Of a DNA stretch of 35,718 nt, positions 23,937 through 32,068 are shown piece after piece. Made by a program: the position numbers and the translations under genes. Source of the stretch: Tropicimonas isoalkanivorans (GTDB taxonomy: Bacteria; Pseudomonadota; Alphaproteobacteria; Rhodobacterales; Rhodobacteraceae); assembly GCF_900112335.1 (NCBI RefSeq), contig NZ_FOLG01000025.1, forward strand, positions 1 to 35,718, given 5' to 3'. The notes under the pieces were generated by a model that made no database searches, was not told the DNA's origin, and worked only from the letters and a program-made list of their open reading frames with translations. Numbering within the stretch: position 1 is the stretch's first letter; each line of letters starts with the position of its first letter.

Positions 23937-24608
23937 ATGCGCGTCCTGCTGGTGGAAGATGCGGAGGATCTGGCGCAGGCCGTCTCGACGCGGCTCGCCC
24001 GCTCCGGCATGGCCTGCGATACGGCCCCGAGCCTCGGCGCGGCACGGGATTACCTCGCCGTGCAAAGCTACGACGCGCTCGTGCTGGACATCAACCTGCC
24101 GGACGGCTCGGGCAAGGACCTGCTGCGCGACCTGCGCCGCCGGGGGGACCGCACTCCGGTGATGATGCTGACCGCGCTCCTGGCGGTGGACGACCGGGTG
24201 AGCGCGCTTGACATGGGCGCGGACGATTATCTCGTGAAGCCCTTCGACCAGCGGGAACTGGAAGCCCGATTGCGGGCATTGGTGCGGCGGGAGGCCGAGC
24301 ACAAAACCGACAGCCTCATCCTTGGGCCGCTGGAGTTCATGCCCGCCGAGATGAGCGCACGACTGGACGGGGAGCGGCTGCACCTGACCCGGCGGGAAGC
24401 GGCGCTGCTGGCGCTCTTCATGCGCAATCCGAGGCAGGTTCTGAGCAAGGAGCGCCTTTACGACGGCTTGTTCGCCTTCAATGACGCGAATGTCGGGCTG
24501 AACGCGATCGAGCTCTATATCGCCCGCCTGCGAAAGAAGTTCGCCGGCAGTCGGATCTCCATCGGAACGCAACGGGGCGTCGGATACTGGATCGACAGCA
24601 ATGGATAG
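23937..24608 (+). CDS. OmpR-family response regulator (TctD-like)
   Basis: A 223-residue two-domain regulator. The receiver (residues 1-120) has the acidic pair Glu7/Asp8, phospho-acceptor Asp51 (VLDINLPDGSG), Thr79 and Lys101 (YLVKPF). The C-terminal winged-helix DNA-binding domain contains LHLTRREAALLALFM and the transactivation/recognition region NAIELYIARLRKKF, ending RGVGYWI. The gene lies directly next to, and divergent from, tctCBA and is followed by a kinase of the TctE type, so it most probably activates the transporter operon in response to its substrate. The stop overlaps the kinase start by 8 nt. GAGGAG lies upstream of the ATG at 23937. Confidence 0.95.
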   Translation: MRVLLVEDAEDLAQAVSTRLARSGMACDTAPSLGAARDYLAVQSYDALVLDINLPDGSGKDLLRDLRRRGDRTPVMMLTALLAVDDRVSALDMGADDYLVKPFDQRELEARLRALVRREAEHKTDSLILGPLEFMPAEMSARLDGERLHLTRREAALLALFMRNPRQVLSKERLYDGLFAFNDANVGLNAIELYIARLRKKFAGSRISIGTQRGVGYWIDSNG

Positions 24609-26001
24609 CGCCGCGCGGGCGGACTTTCGCCAGCGCAGCCTTACCGCACGCGTCCTTCGAGCGGTGCTGGCGCTGTTCCTGATCGGCGGCGTGCTTCTGA
24701 CCCTGACCGCCTGGATGAACGGTGCCCAGGCCGCGCGGCAGGCATATGACCGCCTGCTGCTCGGCGCGGCCGCCGACATTGCGGAGGCGATCCGGATACA
24801 GGCCGGACGCCCCGTGGTCGATCTGCCGTCCTCGGCCTTCGAACTCCTGGCCCAGGCACCGGATGACCGCATCGCCTATGCCGTGCGCGGTCCGGGCAAC
24901 GCCCTGTTGACCGGCCACCCGGACGCCCCCCCGCCCCGGCAGGACCGAGAGGGCGCGCCGCGCCTGTTCGACGGCGAGATGCAGGGTGAGGACGCGCGCT
25001 TCGCCCAGTTCGCCCGCCGGTTCGCGGAGCGTGATTTCTCCGGCGTGGTGACCATCACCATCGGTCAGACGACCCGCGCCCGGCAGGCGATGGCGCTCGA
25101 TCTCGCCGTGGACGCCCTTATCCCCGCCGTCCTCGCCGGGATCGCGCTCCTGCTGAGCGCGTTCTTCGTCGTCCGTTCCGCTCTGCGGCCACTGCAGACT
25201 ATCGCGGACGACCTCCGCCAGCGCGACCCCTACGACCTGACGCCCATGGACACGACCGAAGTCCCTGCCGAGGTCGGCGTGATCGTCAACGCCATGAACG
25301 GATTCATGCGCCGGCTCGAGCGTCAGGTGGCGACGATGCAGAACCTGATCTCCGACACCGCGCACCAGTTGCGCACACCGGTTGCCGCCATTCGAGCGCA
25401 GGCTGAGATGGCCGCCGAGACCGAGCCAGACGTTGCCGCCCGCGAGACCTTTGAGCAGCTCGCGCAGAGGGCGAACACGCTGGGCGTATTGCTGGACCGG
25501 CTGCTGTCGCGCGCGCTCGTCATACACCGCACCGACTCCGCGCCACGCGCGCCGGTCGATCTTCGACATGTGGCGCTGGAGGTGATCGAAGCCCGCGATC
25601 ACGAGGTCTTGGCACCCGACGTGGAGGTCGAGTTGGTCGTCGACGAGGTCCCCGCAGTGGTGCGGGCCGACGAATTCTCGCTTGTCCAGGCCGCCAGTAA
25701 CCTGTTGGCAAACGCCCTGACGCACGGCCGGCCGCCCGTTCGGATGGGCGTTGTCACATCGGAGACGGTTGCGTGCCTTTGGGTCGAAGACGCTGGGGAA
25801 GGTCCGGACCCTGACACGCTGGACCGGCTCGGCCACCGCTTCGAGCGCAGTGCAAGCTCCCGGGAAAACGGCGCCGGACTGGGCCTGTCCATCGTGACCG
25901 CCGTTGCGGAGGCCTTCGATGGCCGTGTCGAGATGGAGCATCGGGAGGGCAGCTTCCGCGTTTCCCTGTGCTTGCCCCTCGCTCCGGAGGGCGAGCCATG
26001 A
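24601..26001 (+). CDS. Sensor histidine kinase (TctE-like)
   Basis: A 466-residue kinase with two membrane helices, about residues 18-38 and 172-192, enclosing a periplasmic sensor of about 130 residues of the TctE N-terminal type. A HAMP segment follows (RPLQTIADDLRQRDP). The DHp helix has phospho-acceptor His255 in SDTAHQLRTPVAAIRAQ, and the ATPase domain shows the N box (ASNLLANALTHG), G1 (VEDAGEGPD) and G2 (NGAGLGLSIV). It would phosphorylate the response regulator encoded just before it. Its stop overlaps the next gene by 4 nt, tying a periplasmic binding protein to the same unit. Confidence 0.95.
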   Translation: MDSAARADFRQRSLTARVLRAVLALFLIGGVLLTLTAWMNGAQAARQAYDRLLLGAAADIAEAIRIQAGRPVVDLPSSAFELLAQAPDDRIAYAVRGPGNALLTGHPDAPPPRQDREGAPRLFDGEMQGEDARFAQFARRFAERDFSGVVTITIGQTTRARQAMALDLAVDALIPAVLAGIALLLSAFFVVRSALRPLQTIADDLRQRDPYDLTPMDTTEVPAEVGVIVNAMNGFMRRLERQVATMQNLISDTAHQLRTPVAAIRAQAEMAAETEPDVAARETFEQLAQRANTLGVLLDRLLSRALVIHRTDSAPRAPVDLRHVALEVIEARDHEVLAPDVEVELVVDEVPAVVRADEFSLVQAASNLLANALTHGRPPVRMGVVTSETVACLWVEDAGEGPDPDTLDRLGHRFERSASSRENGAGLGLSIVTAVAEAFDGRVEMEHREGSFRVSLCLPLAPEGEP

Positions 26002-27032
26002 TCCGGTTGCTCGCGACCTGTCTACTCCTGCTTGTCTCGCCGGGTATCCAAGCTCAGGAAGCAACGGCCACCTTGGGGACGGGCGCGCGCACGCTCGTCA
26101 TGCGCTCCACCACCGACATCGCAATCATCCAACCTGCGCTAGAGGCATTTCTTGTCAGTCATCCGGACATGCGGATCGACTACGAACAGTGGGGCTCCAA
26201 CGCGCTCTATGCGAACGCCTTGAGCGCCTGCACCGGCGAAACCCCTGCCGCCGACGCGGTGTTCTCCTCGGCCGTTCACCAGATGGTCGATCTGGTCAAC
26301 AGCGCCTGTGCCAGCAGCTATCGCTCCGGTCTCACGCAGGCCCTTCCATCGGCACGACGGTGGCGTGACGAGCTTTGGGGGCTGACGGAGGAACCCACGG
26401 TTCTGATTTACAACCGTGCGCTGGTGCCGGCGGACGACGTGCCCGGCAACCGGTTCGAACTGCTCGACCTGATGCGGCAGAAGCCGGATGCCTATCGCGG
26501 GAAGATCGCGACCTACGACATAGCCGCCTCCGGGCTGGGCTACCTCTACGCCTTCAGCGACAGCTCGGAGGCCACAACCTTCGGCGCACTGCTGGAGGGT
26601 TTTGCCCGGACTCAGGCCGTGGCCACCTGCTGTTCGGCCGAGATCATCGAAGCCGTTTCGCAAGGCCGCTATCTTCTGGGCTACAACGTGCTCGGCTCCT
26701 ACGTGCAGAACGCCGCCCCGACCAACGTCGGCGTTATCCTGCCGGAGGACTACACGATGTTCCTGTCGCGGGCGTACATGATCCCCAGGCAGGCGCGCGA
26801 TCCCGACGCGGCGGCGGCGCTTCTGGATTTTCTGCTGTCGGTCGAAGGACAGGGGCTGCTGTCCCGGGCCGGGCTGATCTATCCCGACGACCCGTCGGAA
26901 ACGGGGCTTTTGCCCAGCGCGAAACGCTTCATCGCCCTCGCACCCCCACTGCTCGTCGCGGTGGACCGGAGCAATGCGGAGACCTTCCTGTCGGTCTGGA
27001 ACACGGCCTTTCCGCCGGTCGCCGTCCCTTAG
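25998..27032 (+). CDS. Periplasmic ABC-type solute-binding protein, probable co-sensor
   Basis: The 344-residue protein begins with a signal peptide (IRLLATCLLLLVSPGIQAQ, cleavage near residue 20) and shows the class II/iron(III)-type binding-protein fold: TLVMRSTTDIAIIQPALEAF, YEQWGSNALYAN, DAVFSSAVHQMVDLV, EEPTVLIYNR. It resembles PgtC-like and AfuA-like proteins. No ABC permease or ATPase gene is nearby, and the gene overlaps the histidine kinase by 4 nt. This makes a sensory role likely: binding a ligand and presenting it to the kinase, as PgtC does for the PgtAB system. Four clustered cysteine codons at about residues 75 and 210-214 (ATCCSAE) could form disulfides. The ligand is unknown. 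Confidence 0.85.
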   Translation: MIRLLATCLLLLVSPGIQAQEATATLGTGARTLVMRSTTDIAIIQPALEAFLVSHPDMRIDYEQWGSNALYANALSACTGETPAADAVFSSAVHQMVDLVNSACASSYRSGLTQALPSARRWRDELWGLTEEPTVLIYNRALVPADDVPGNRFELLDLMRQKPDAYRGKIATYDIAASGLGYLYAFSDSSEATTFGALLEGFARTQAVATCCSAEIIEAVSQGRYLLGYNVLGSYVQNAAPTNVGVILPEDYTMFLSRAYMIPRQARDPDAAAALLDFLLSVEGQGLLSRAGLIYPDDPSETGLLPSAKRFIALAPPLLVAVDRSNAETFLSVWNTAFPPVAVP

Positions 27033-27215
27033 CAGGGCCGCCGGGCGCCGGTCACTCGCCCCGTCCCCAGACACGTGCTCCGCAAGTAACAAGAATTCGG
27101 CATGATTTCGGCACAATCGCCACTTACGGCTCGCATTGTTACGAGGTGTTCAAGACGCGAGTCGACGTAAGGCGTAGTCCATTTCAACGGTCCCAGGCCC
27201 ACACGGGAGACGTAC

Positions 27216-27449
27216 ATGACCGACCCCAAACGCATCGCCGACGAGCTCATGGTGCTGGCATCGGCAACCAATAACATGGGTCTGAGCAATGCCTCGCTCC
27301 AGATTACCCTCGCCGCGGGCGTTGTGCTGGCCGAGGCCGGCGGGCCGCAGGTGCCGGTTCCCGAGTGGGACATGGACGACAGCGAGGACGACCTTGCGGA
27401 ATGGGAGCACTGCGGCAACGTCGTCGCATTCCGCCGTCCCGCAAGCTAA
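27216..27449 (+). CDS. Small acidic hypothetical protein
   Basis: A 77-residue ORF with a ribosome-binding site (GGGAG about 7 nt before the ATG). The protein is soluble and acidic, with an alanine- and leucine-rich first half (ADELMVLASATNN ... LQITLAAGVVLAEAG), likely helical, and an acidic second half (DMDDSEDDLAEWEH) ending in a basic tail. I recognise no family. Codon use is like that of neighbouring genes. It lies alone, 183 nt after the binding-protein gene and 193 nt before the nfnA gene, so it may have its own promoter. Confidence 0.6.
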   Translation: MTDPKRIADELMVLASATNNMGLSNASLQITLAAGVVLAEAGGPQVPVPEWDMDDSEDDLAEWEHCGNVVAFRRPAS

Positions 27450-27522
27450 GGCACACCCCTCTCCCCACATCGCCTCCCCACCCTCCCCCCAACGGCACGG
27501 TTCGGTACAAGCGCCACGCGTA

Positions 27523-27536
27523 TTGACCCGGATCAA
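27523..27536 (+). promoter_or_regulatory. FNR/FnrL-type binding site upstream of nfnA-kor operon
   Basis: TTGACCCGGATCAA matches the FNR/Anr consensus TTGAT-N4-ATCAA at all positions but one (C for T). Its centre is 27529.5. A TAGGGT hexamer at 27558-27563 could be the -10, which would put the transcription start near 27570 and the site at about -41, the standard class II activating position. The first gene starts at 27643. This indicates control by an oxygen-sensing Crp/Fnr regulator. Confidence 0.75.
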
Positions 27537-27557
27537 GGCGGGCAGGCGGCGACCTGC

Positions 27558-27563
27558 TAGGGT
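27558..27563 (+). promoter_or_regulatory. Candidate -10 element for the nfn-kor operon
   Basis: TAGGGT in the context CTGCTAGGGTCCG, 21 nt downstream of the FNR-type site, conforms to TATAAT at three positions. It is named mainly because its spacing from the FNR-type site fits a class II FNR-dependent promoter. Confidence 0.35.
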
Positions 27564-27642
27564 CCGCGGAGACTCGGGCTGCGCGGCGGTTCTCTGAAAC
27601 GAACCAGGCGTGGACCGGAGTTCGGCAGCAGGAGGAGAGCCG

Positions 27643-28605
27643 ATGTCGACACGCGGAAACGGCGGGGGAGTCGCCGGAACGATCACGCAACCGCGCGAGG
27701 CTGGCCCACCCGATATCGTATCGTCCGATTTCCCCATCGTGACCCGGACAGACTTCTCCGACACCACGTTCCTGCTCGAAATTCTGCACCCGGCGATGGC
27801 AAAGGCGGCCAAGCCGGGCCAGTTCGTGATCGTGATGGTGAATGAACACGGCGAGCGCATCCCGCTGACCATCGCCGATTTCGACCGGCAGCGCGGCACG
27901 ATCACCCTCGTCATCCAGGCCGTCGGCAAATCCAGCCGCGAAATGCAGGCGGAGTGCCGCGTCGGCGGCACGCTCTTCGGCATGGTCGGACCCATGGGCA
28001 TCCCAAGCCACGTCTCGGACGCGAAGAAAGTGATTTGCGTAGGCGGCGGGCTCGGTGTCGCGCCGATCTTTCCGCAAGCGCGCGCCTTCAAGGAAAACGG
28101 CGCCTACGTGATCGGCGTGGTCGGGTTCCGCAGCGCGAACCTCATTTTCTGGGAGCACAAGTTCCGCTCTGTCTGCGACGAGTTCATCATCTGCACCGAC
28201 GATGGTTCTGCGGGCCTCAAGGGTTTGGTGACGCAGGGCATCGAGGGCGCCATTGCCGAGCATGGGGACATCGACGAGGTGGTGGCCATCGGCCCGCCGA
28301 TCATGATGCGCGCCTGCGCCGAGGCGACCCGCCCCCACAAGATCAAGACCATGGTCAGCCTGAATCCGATCATGGTGGACGGCACCGGCATGTGCGGTGG
28401 CTGCCGCGTGAGGGTCGGCGGGCGCATCAAGTTCGCCTGCGTCGACGGGCCGGACTTCGACGGCCACGCCGTCGATTTCGACGACCTGATGCAACGGTTG
28501 AAACGCTACCGCCCGCAGGAGCAGCAATCGCTCGAGCAATGGGACGAGAATTGCCGCCGCCTGCAGATGGCCCCCGCCGACGCCGCCGGCCACGGGAGTA
28601 AGTGA
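27643..28605 (+). CDS. nfnA: NfnA-type ferredoxin/NAD(P) reductase subunit (FAD, [2Fe-2S])
   Basis: This 320-residue protein is homologous to the alpha subunit of NADH-dependent reduced ferredoxin:NADP+ oxidoreductase and to sulfide dehydrogenase SudB. It has a FAD-binding barrel (KPGQFVIVMVNEHGERIPLTIAD), an NAD-binding motif (VGGGLGVAPIFPQ) and a C-terminal [2Fe-2S] site with the hallmark GTGMCGGCRV and KFACVDGPDFDGH. The start is ATG 27643 with GGAGGAGAG just upstream. In the Nfn complex this subunit holds the NAD(H) site, and NfnB the NADP(H) and bifurcating FAD. The first 35 residues are a glycine/proline-rich extension without similarity. nfnB starts 2 nt after its stop. Confidence 0.92.
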   Translation: MSTRGNGGGVAGTITQPREAGPPDIVSSDFPIVTRTDFSDTTFLLEILHPAMAKAAKPGQFVIVMVNEHGERIPLTIADFDRQRGTITLVIQAVGKSSREMQAECRVGGTLFGMVGPMGIPSHVSDAKKVICVGGGLGVAPIFPQARAFKENGAYVIGVVGFRSANLIFWEHKFRSVCDEFIICTDDGSAGLKGLVTQGIEGAIAEHGDIDEVVAIGPPIMMRACAEATRPHKIKTMVSLNPIMVDGTGMCGGCRVRVGGRIKFACVDGPDFDGHAVDFDDLMQRLKRYRPQEQQSLEQWDENCRRLQMAPADAAGHGSK

Positions 28606-28607
28606 AC

Positions 28608-30116
28608 ATGGTGCGCAAGACGATCCGCAATATCCCGCAGGAGCGGGCGTTCATGCCTGTGCAGGACCCGGAGGCGCGGGCCGCGAACTTCGACGAGGTC
28701 GCGCTCGGCTTCGACGAGGCGGCAGCGCTGCTGGAAAGCGAACGCTGCCTGATGTGCCCGGAACCCGCCTGCATCGCCGGGTGCCCGGTCAGCATCGACA
28801 TCCCCGGTTTCATCGAGAAACTGCTCAAGAACGACTACCGCGGCGCCTATGACCGCCTTACGGACTCCACCCTGCTACCGGCGGTCTGCGGCCGGGTCTG
28901 CCCGCAGGAGGAGCAGTGCGAGGGCGTCTGCGCGGTGGCGGTCAGCGGCGGGCTGGAGCCGGTCGCGATCGGGCGGCTGGAACGGTGGCTGGGCGACAAG
29001 GCCATTGCCGAGGGCTGGCACAAGTCGCGTCACATCGAACCCGCTCGCTTCCGCGTCGGCGTCGTCGGCTCTGGACCCGCCAGCATGGCCTGCGCGGCGG
29101 ACCTGGCCAAGGCAGGCTGCGAAGTCACGGTCTTCGAGGCGCTGCACGCCCCCGGCGGGGTGCTGCGCTATGGCATCCCGGAATTCCGCCTGCCCAACAG
29201 CGTCGTGGACGCCGAGATCGGCCAGCTCGAAACGCTCGGCGTGGAGATCAAGTGCAACACACTCGTGGGGCGCCTCTTCACCGTGGAGCAGATGCTCTCC
29301 GAAATGGGCTATGACGCCGTCTTTATCGGCGCCGGCGCAGGCACGCCGAAATTCATGGACATCCCCGGCGAGAACCTGAACGGCGTGCTGTCGGCCAACG
29401 AGCTTCTGACCCGCTGCAACCTGATGCACGCGGGCGACTTCCCAAATTACGACACGCCGCTCGGCCTCGGAAAGCGCATCGCGGTGATCGGCGCGGGCAA
29501 CACGGCGATGGATGCGATGCGCGTCTCGCTCCGGCTTGGCGCGGAGGAGGTCCACTGCGTCTACCGACGAACGGAGCTCGAGTGCCCGGCCCGGGCCGAG
29601 GAACTGCACCACGCGCAGGAGGAAGGGATCGCGTTCCACTGGCTGACCTCGCCGGTGGAGCTTCTGGGCGACGCGGAGGGCAACGTGCGCGCGCTCCGCT
29701 GCCAACGGATGGAGTTGGGCGAGCCCGACGAGTCCGGCCGCCGCCGCCCCGTCCCGGTGGAGGGGAGCGAGTTCGACTTCGAGGCCGACACCGTCGTTTA
29801 CGCCATAGGCACCTCGCCCAATCCGATCCTCGGGCAAACGTCGAAGATCCGGCTCAACAAGTGGGGTTACATCGAGACCGACGAGACCCTGGCAACCTCG
29901 CTGGCGGGCGTCTACGCCGGCGGCGACATCGTGACCGGCGCGGCCACCGTCATCCTCGCGATGGGCGCAGGGCGCAAGGCGGCCGAAAGCATCCGGCAAT
30001 ACCTCGGCATCCGCGATAGCGCGTCCGTTTACGAACCGGAGCGGACCGGCTTCGAGGGCACGCTCTTCGGAATCGACCTCGCCGAGCGGAACTTCACCCA
30101 TATCAGATTGATGTAG
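28608..30116 (+). CDS. nfnB: NfnB-type NADPH/ferredoxin subunit (GltD-like, two [4Fe-4S])
   Basis: A 502-residue protein of the glutamate-synthase small-subunit family. The N-terminal domain has the two clusters of cysteines CLMCPEPACIAGCPV and CGRVCPQEEQCEGVC that bind two [4Fe-4S] clusters. Then come a FAD dinucleotide motif (VVGSGPASMACA), GVLRYGIPEFRLP, an NADP-binding motif (VIGAGNTAMDAMR) and the terminal YAGGDIVTGAATVILAMGAGR. With NfnA it can couple NADPH, NADH and ferredoxin by flavin-based bifurcation. I use ATG 28608 (GGGAG 9 nt upstream) rather than GTG 28602, which is too near that site. No large GltB partner is encoded nearby, and pairing with NfnA rules out ordinary glutamate synthase. 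Confidence 0.92.
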   Translation: MVRKTIRNIPQERAFMPVQDPEARAANFDEVALGFDEAAALLESERCLMCPEPACIAGCPVSIDIPGFIEKLLKNDYRGAYDRLTDSTLLPAVCGRVCPQEEQCEGVCAVAVSGGLEPVAIGRLERWLGDKAIAEGWHKSRHIEPARFRVGVVGSGPASMACAADLAKAGCEVTVFEALHAPGGVLRYGIPEFRLPNSVVDAEIGQLETLGVEIKCNTLVGRLFTVEQMLSEMGYDAVFIGAGAGTPKFMDIPGENLNGVLSANELLTRCNLMHAGDFPNYDTPLGLGKRIAVIGAGNTAMDAMRVSLRLGAEEVHCVYRRTELECPARAEELHHAQEEGIAFHWLTSPVELLGDAEGNVRALRCQRMELGEPDESGRRRPVPVEGSEFDFEADTVVYAIGTSPNPILGQTSKIRLNKWGYIETDETLATSLAGVYAGGDIVTGAATVILAMGAGRKAAESIRQYLGIRDSASVYEPERTGFEGTLFGIDLAERNFTHIRLM

Positions 30117-30133
30117 GCAGCGGGACACAGGCA

Positions 30134-32068
30134 ATGACACCGACTGGCAAACAGCACCACGCCGAAACCGCCACGCTTTCCCGCGAGGAAACACCCGGCA
30201 CGGGGCAAAGCTCCGCCGAAGTTCTCCAGGAACACATCGTCGAGATCGTGAGCGACTCCGGCGAGGGCGCGCAGCGCTGCGGGCAATCGCTCGCCGCCAT
30301 CGCGGCACGATCCGGCAACGGGATCTGGACGGTTGAAATCATCCCCGCCGAGATCCAGCCGCCCCACCGCTCCGTTGCAGGGGCGAGCGGCAACCGCGTG
30401 CGCATCGCTTCGCACCGCGTCACGAACGTGGGTGACGAGGCCGACCTGGTGGTCGCCTTCAACGAGCAGGTCCTGCTCAGTCGCCTCCGCGCAGGCGAAG
30501 TGAAGCCAGGCGCCACGATCCTTTTGGAAAACATGTGGGCCGCCTACCCCGATCCGGACATCCGCGCCGCCTACGCCAAGGTCCGCGACGAGGTGAAGGC
30601 CGCCGGCTATCGCCTCTACGAGGTGCCGCTCGAGGTTGAGTGCCAGAAGTACGTCCCCGATCCGCGACGCGGAAAGAACATGTTCGTCCTCGGGATGCTC
30701 TGCGCGATCTACAGTCTGGATCCCGAACTGGCCCGCGCGCAGGTGCGGTTCACATTCGCCAAGAAGGAGCAGAAGATCGTCGATGCCAACGTGGAGCTTC
30801 TGGACGCAGGACGCGCCTGGGCGGAGCAGAACCTCGACCTGCGCTACGCCATCCCTGCCCCGCCCGTGACCGAGCCGCAGGTGGTGATGAACGGCAACGC
30901 CGCACTTGCGCTCGGCGTGGTGGCCTCCGGCATGGAGGTGTGCGCGATGTATCCGATCACGCCCGCGACCTCGGCCTCGCATTACCTGTCCAACATCTTC
31001 GAAAAAGTCGGTTGCGTCGTCCACCAGGCGGAAGACGAGATCGCCGCCTGCACCTTCGCCATCGGCGCCAGTTACGCGGGCAAGTGCGCCGTCACGATAA
31101 CCTCCGGCCCCGGCCTGTCGTTGAAACAGGAGGGGATAGGTCTTGCCGTCATGGCCGAGATCCCACTCGTCGTGATCGACGTGCAGCGCGGCGGCCCGAG
31201 CACCGGCCTGCCGACAAAGGTGGAACAAGGCGACCTGATGGCCGCGATGTTCGGCGGCCACGGGGACGCGCCAAAGGTGGTCATGGCCGCTTCCTCCATC
31301 GAGGATTGCTTCTATTCCGTCATCACGGCACGCAAGATCGCGGAGACCTTCAACATGGTCGTGGTAATCCTGACCGACGCCGCACTTGCCACCGCGCAAC
31401 AGCCCTACCCGCGGCCGAAGTTCAATGCGGACTGGCTCGCCCCGCCGGTGAACCAGAGCGCAGTGCCGGAAGACGCCCACCCCTATGACTGGGACGAGCG
31501 CACCGGCATTGCCACCCGCTTCATTCCCGGCCAGCCGAACGGGATGCACTGCCTGACCGGCCTAGCCCACGACCGCGACAGCCACGTCGCCTATGACCCG
31601 GAGATCAACGAGGAAGGCCTGCTGAACCGCTCCCGCAAGCTCGCGGCCCTGCAGACGACCCTGCGCCTCGCTCCTGTCTTCGGCGACGAGGAGGGTGACC
31701 TGCTTCTGATCGGCTGGGGCAGCACCCGCGGTGCCATCGAGGAAGCGGTGAGCATGCTTCGCGCGGAGGGCCACAAGGTCTCCTCGCTGCATCTGAAGTT
31801 CCTGCAACCCATGGCCTCTGGCATCGACGCGGTGATGAAGCGCTTCGGCAAGGTCATGACGATCGAGAACAACTGGAACGACCCGCCGAGCGACCCGCTC
31901 ATCACACCCGACAACCGCCGCTACTCCCACCTCGCGCAGCTCCTGCGCTCGCGCTGGCTGATCGACGTCGACTGCTGGGGCAAGGCTCGCGGACAGCCGC
32001 TCAAACCCGCCGCCATCGTCCAGGCCGCACGGGCCAAGCTCGCTCAGGCGCAAGGGGAAGACCAATGA
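30134..32068 (+). CDS. korA: 2-oxoacid:ferredoxin oxidoreductase, fused gamma-alpha subunit
   Basis: A 644-residue protein in which the gamma domain (about residues 30-225, VEIVSDSGEGAQRCGQS) precedes the alpha, TPP-pyrimidine domain (from about 250). Diagnostic motifs are MYPITPATS (272-280), QAEDEIAACTFAIGASY with Glu300, TSGPGLSLKQEGIGLA and DVQRGGPSTGLPTK. The fused order is that of KorA/OorA-type and some indolepyruvate-type enzymes. With KorB it oxidatively decarboxylates a 2-oxoacid with CoA and reduces ferredoxin. The substrate is most likely 2-oxoglutarate, but cannot be fixed by eye. The first 30 residues are a polar extension. The ribosome-binding site is weak and the stop overlaps korB by 4 nt. 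Confidence 0.9.
   Translation: MTPTGKQHHAETATLSREETPGTGQSSAEVLQEHIVEIVSDSGEGAQRCGQSLAAIAARSGNGIWTVEIIPAEIQPPHRSVAGASGNRVRIASHRVTNVGDEADLVVAFNEQVLLSRLRAGEVKPGATILLENMWAAYPDPDIRAAYAKVRDEVKAAGYRLYEVPLEVECQKYVPDPRRGKNMFVLGMLCAIYSLDPELARAQVRFTFAKKEQKIVDANVELLDAGRAWAEQNLDLRYAIPAPPVTEPQVVMNGNAALALGVVASGMEVCAMYPITPATSASHYLSNIFEKVGCVVHQAEDEIAACTFAIGASYAGKCAVTITSGPGLSLKQEGIGLAVMAEIPLVVIDVQRGGPSTGLPTKVEQGDLMAAMFGGHGDAPKVVMAASSIEDCFYSVITARKIAETFNMVVVILTDAALATAQQPYPRPKFNADWLAPPVNQSAVPEDAHPYDWDERTGIATRFIPGQPNGMHCLTGLAHDRDSHVAYDPEINEEGLLNRSRKLAALQTTLRLAPVFGDEEGDLLLIGWGSTRGAIEEAVSMLRAEGHKVSSLHLKFLQPMASGIDAVMKRFGKVMTIENNWNDPPSDPLITPDNRRYSHLAQLLRSRWLIDVDCWGKARGQPLKPAAIVQAARAKLAQAQGEDQ

Noticed and set aside
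28608-30116. Glutamate synthase small subunit GltD
   Set aside because: The sequence is of the GltD family, but there is no GltB gene, and the immediate partner is an NfnA-type FAD/[2Fe-2S] protein in a ferredoxin-linked operon.
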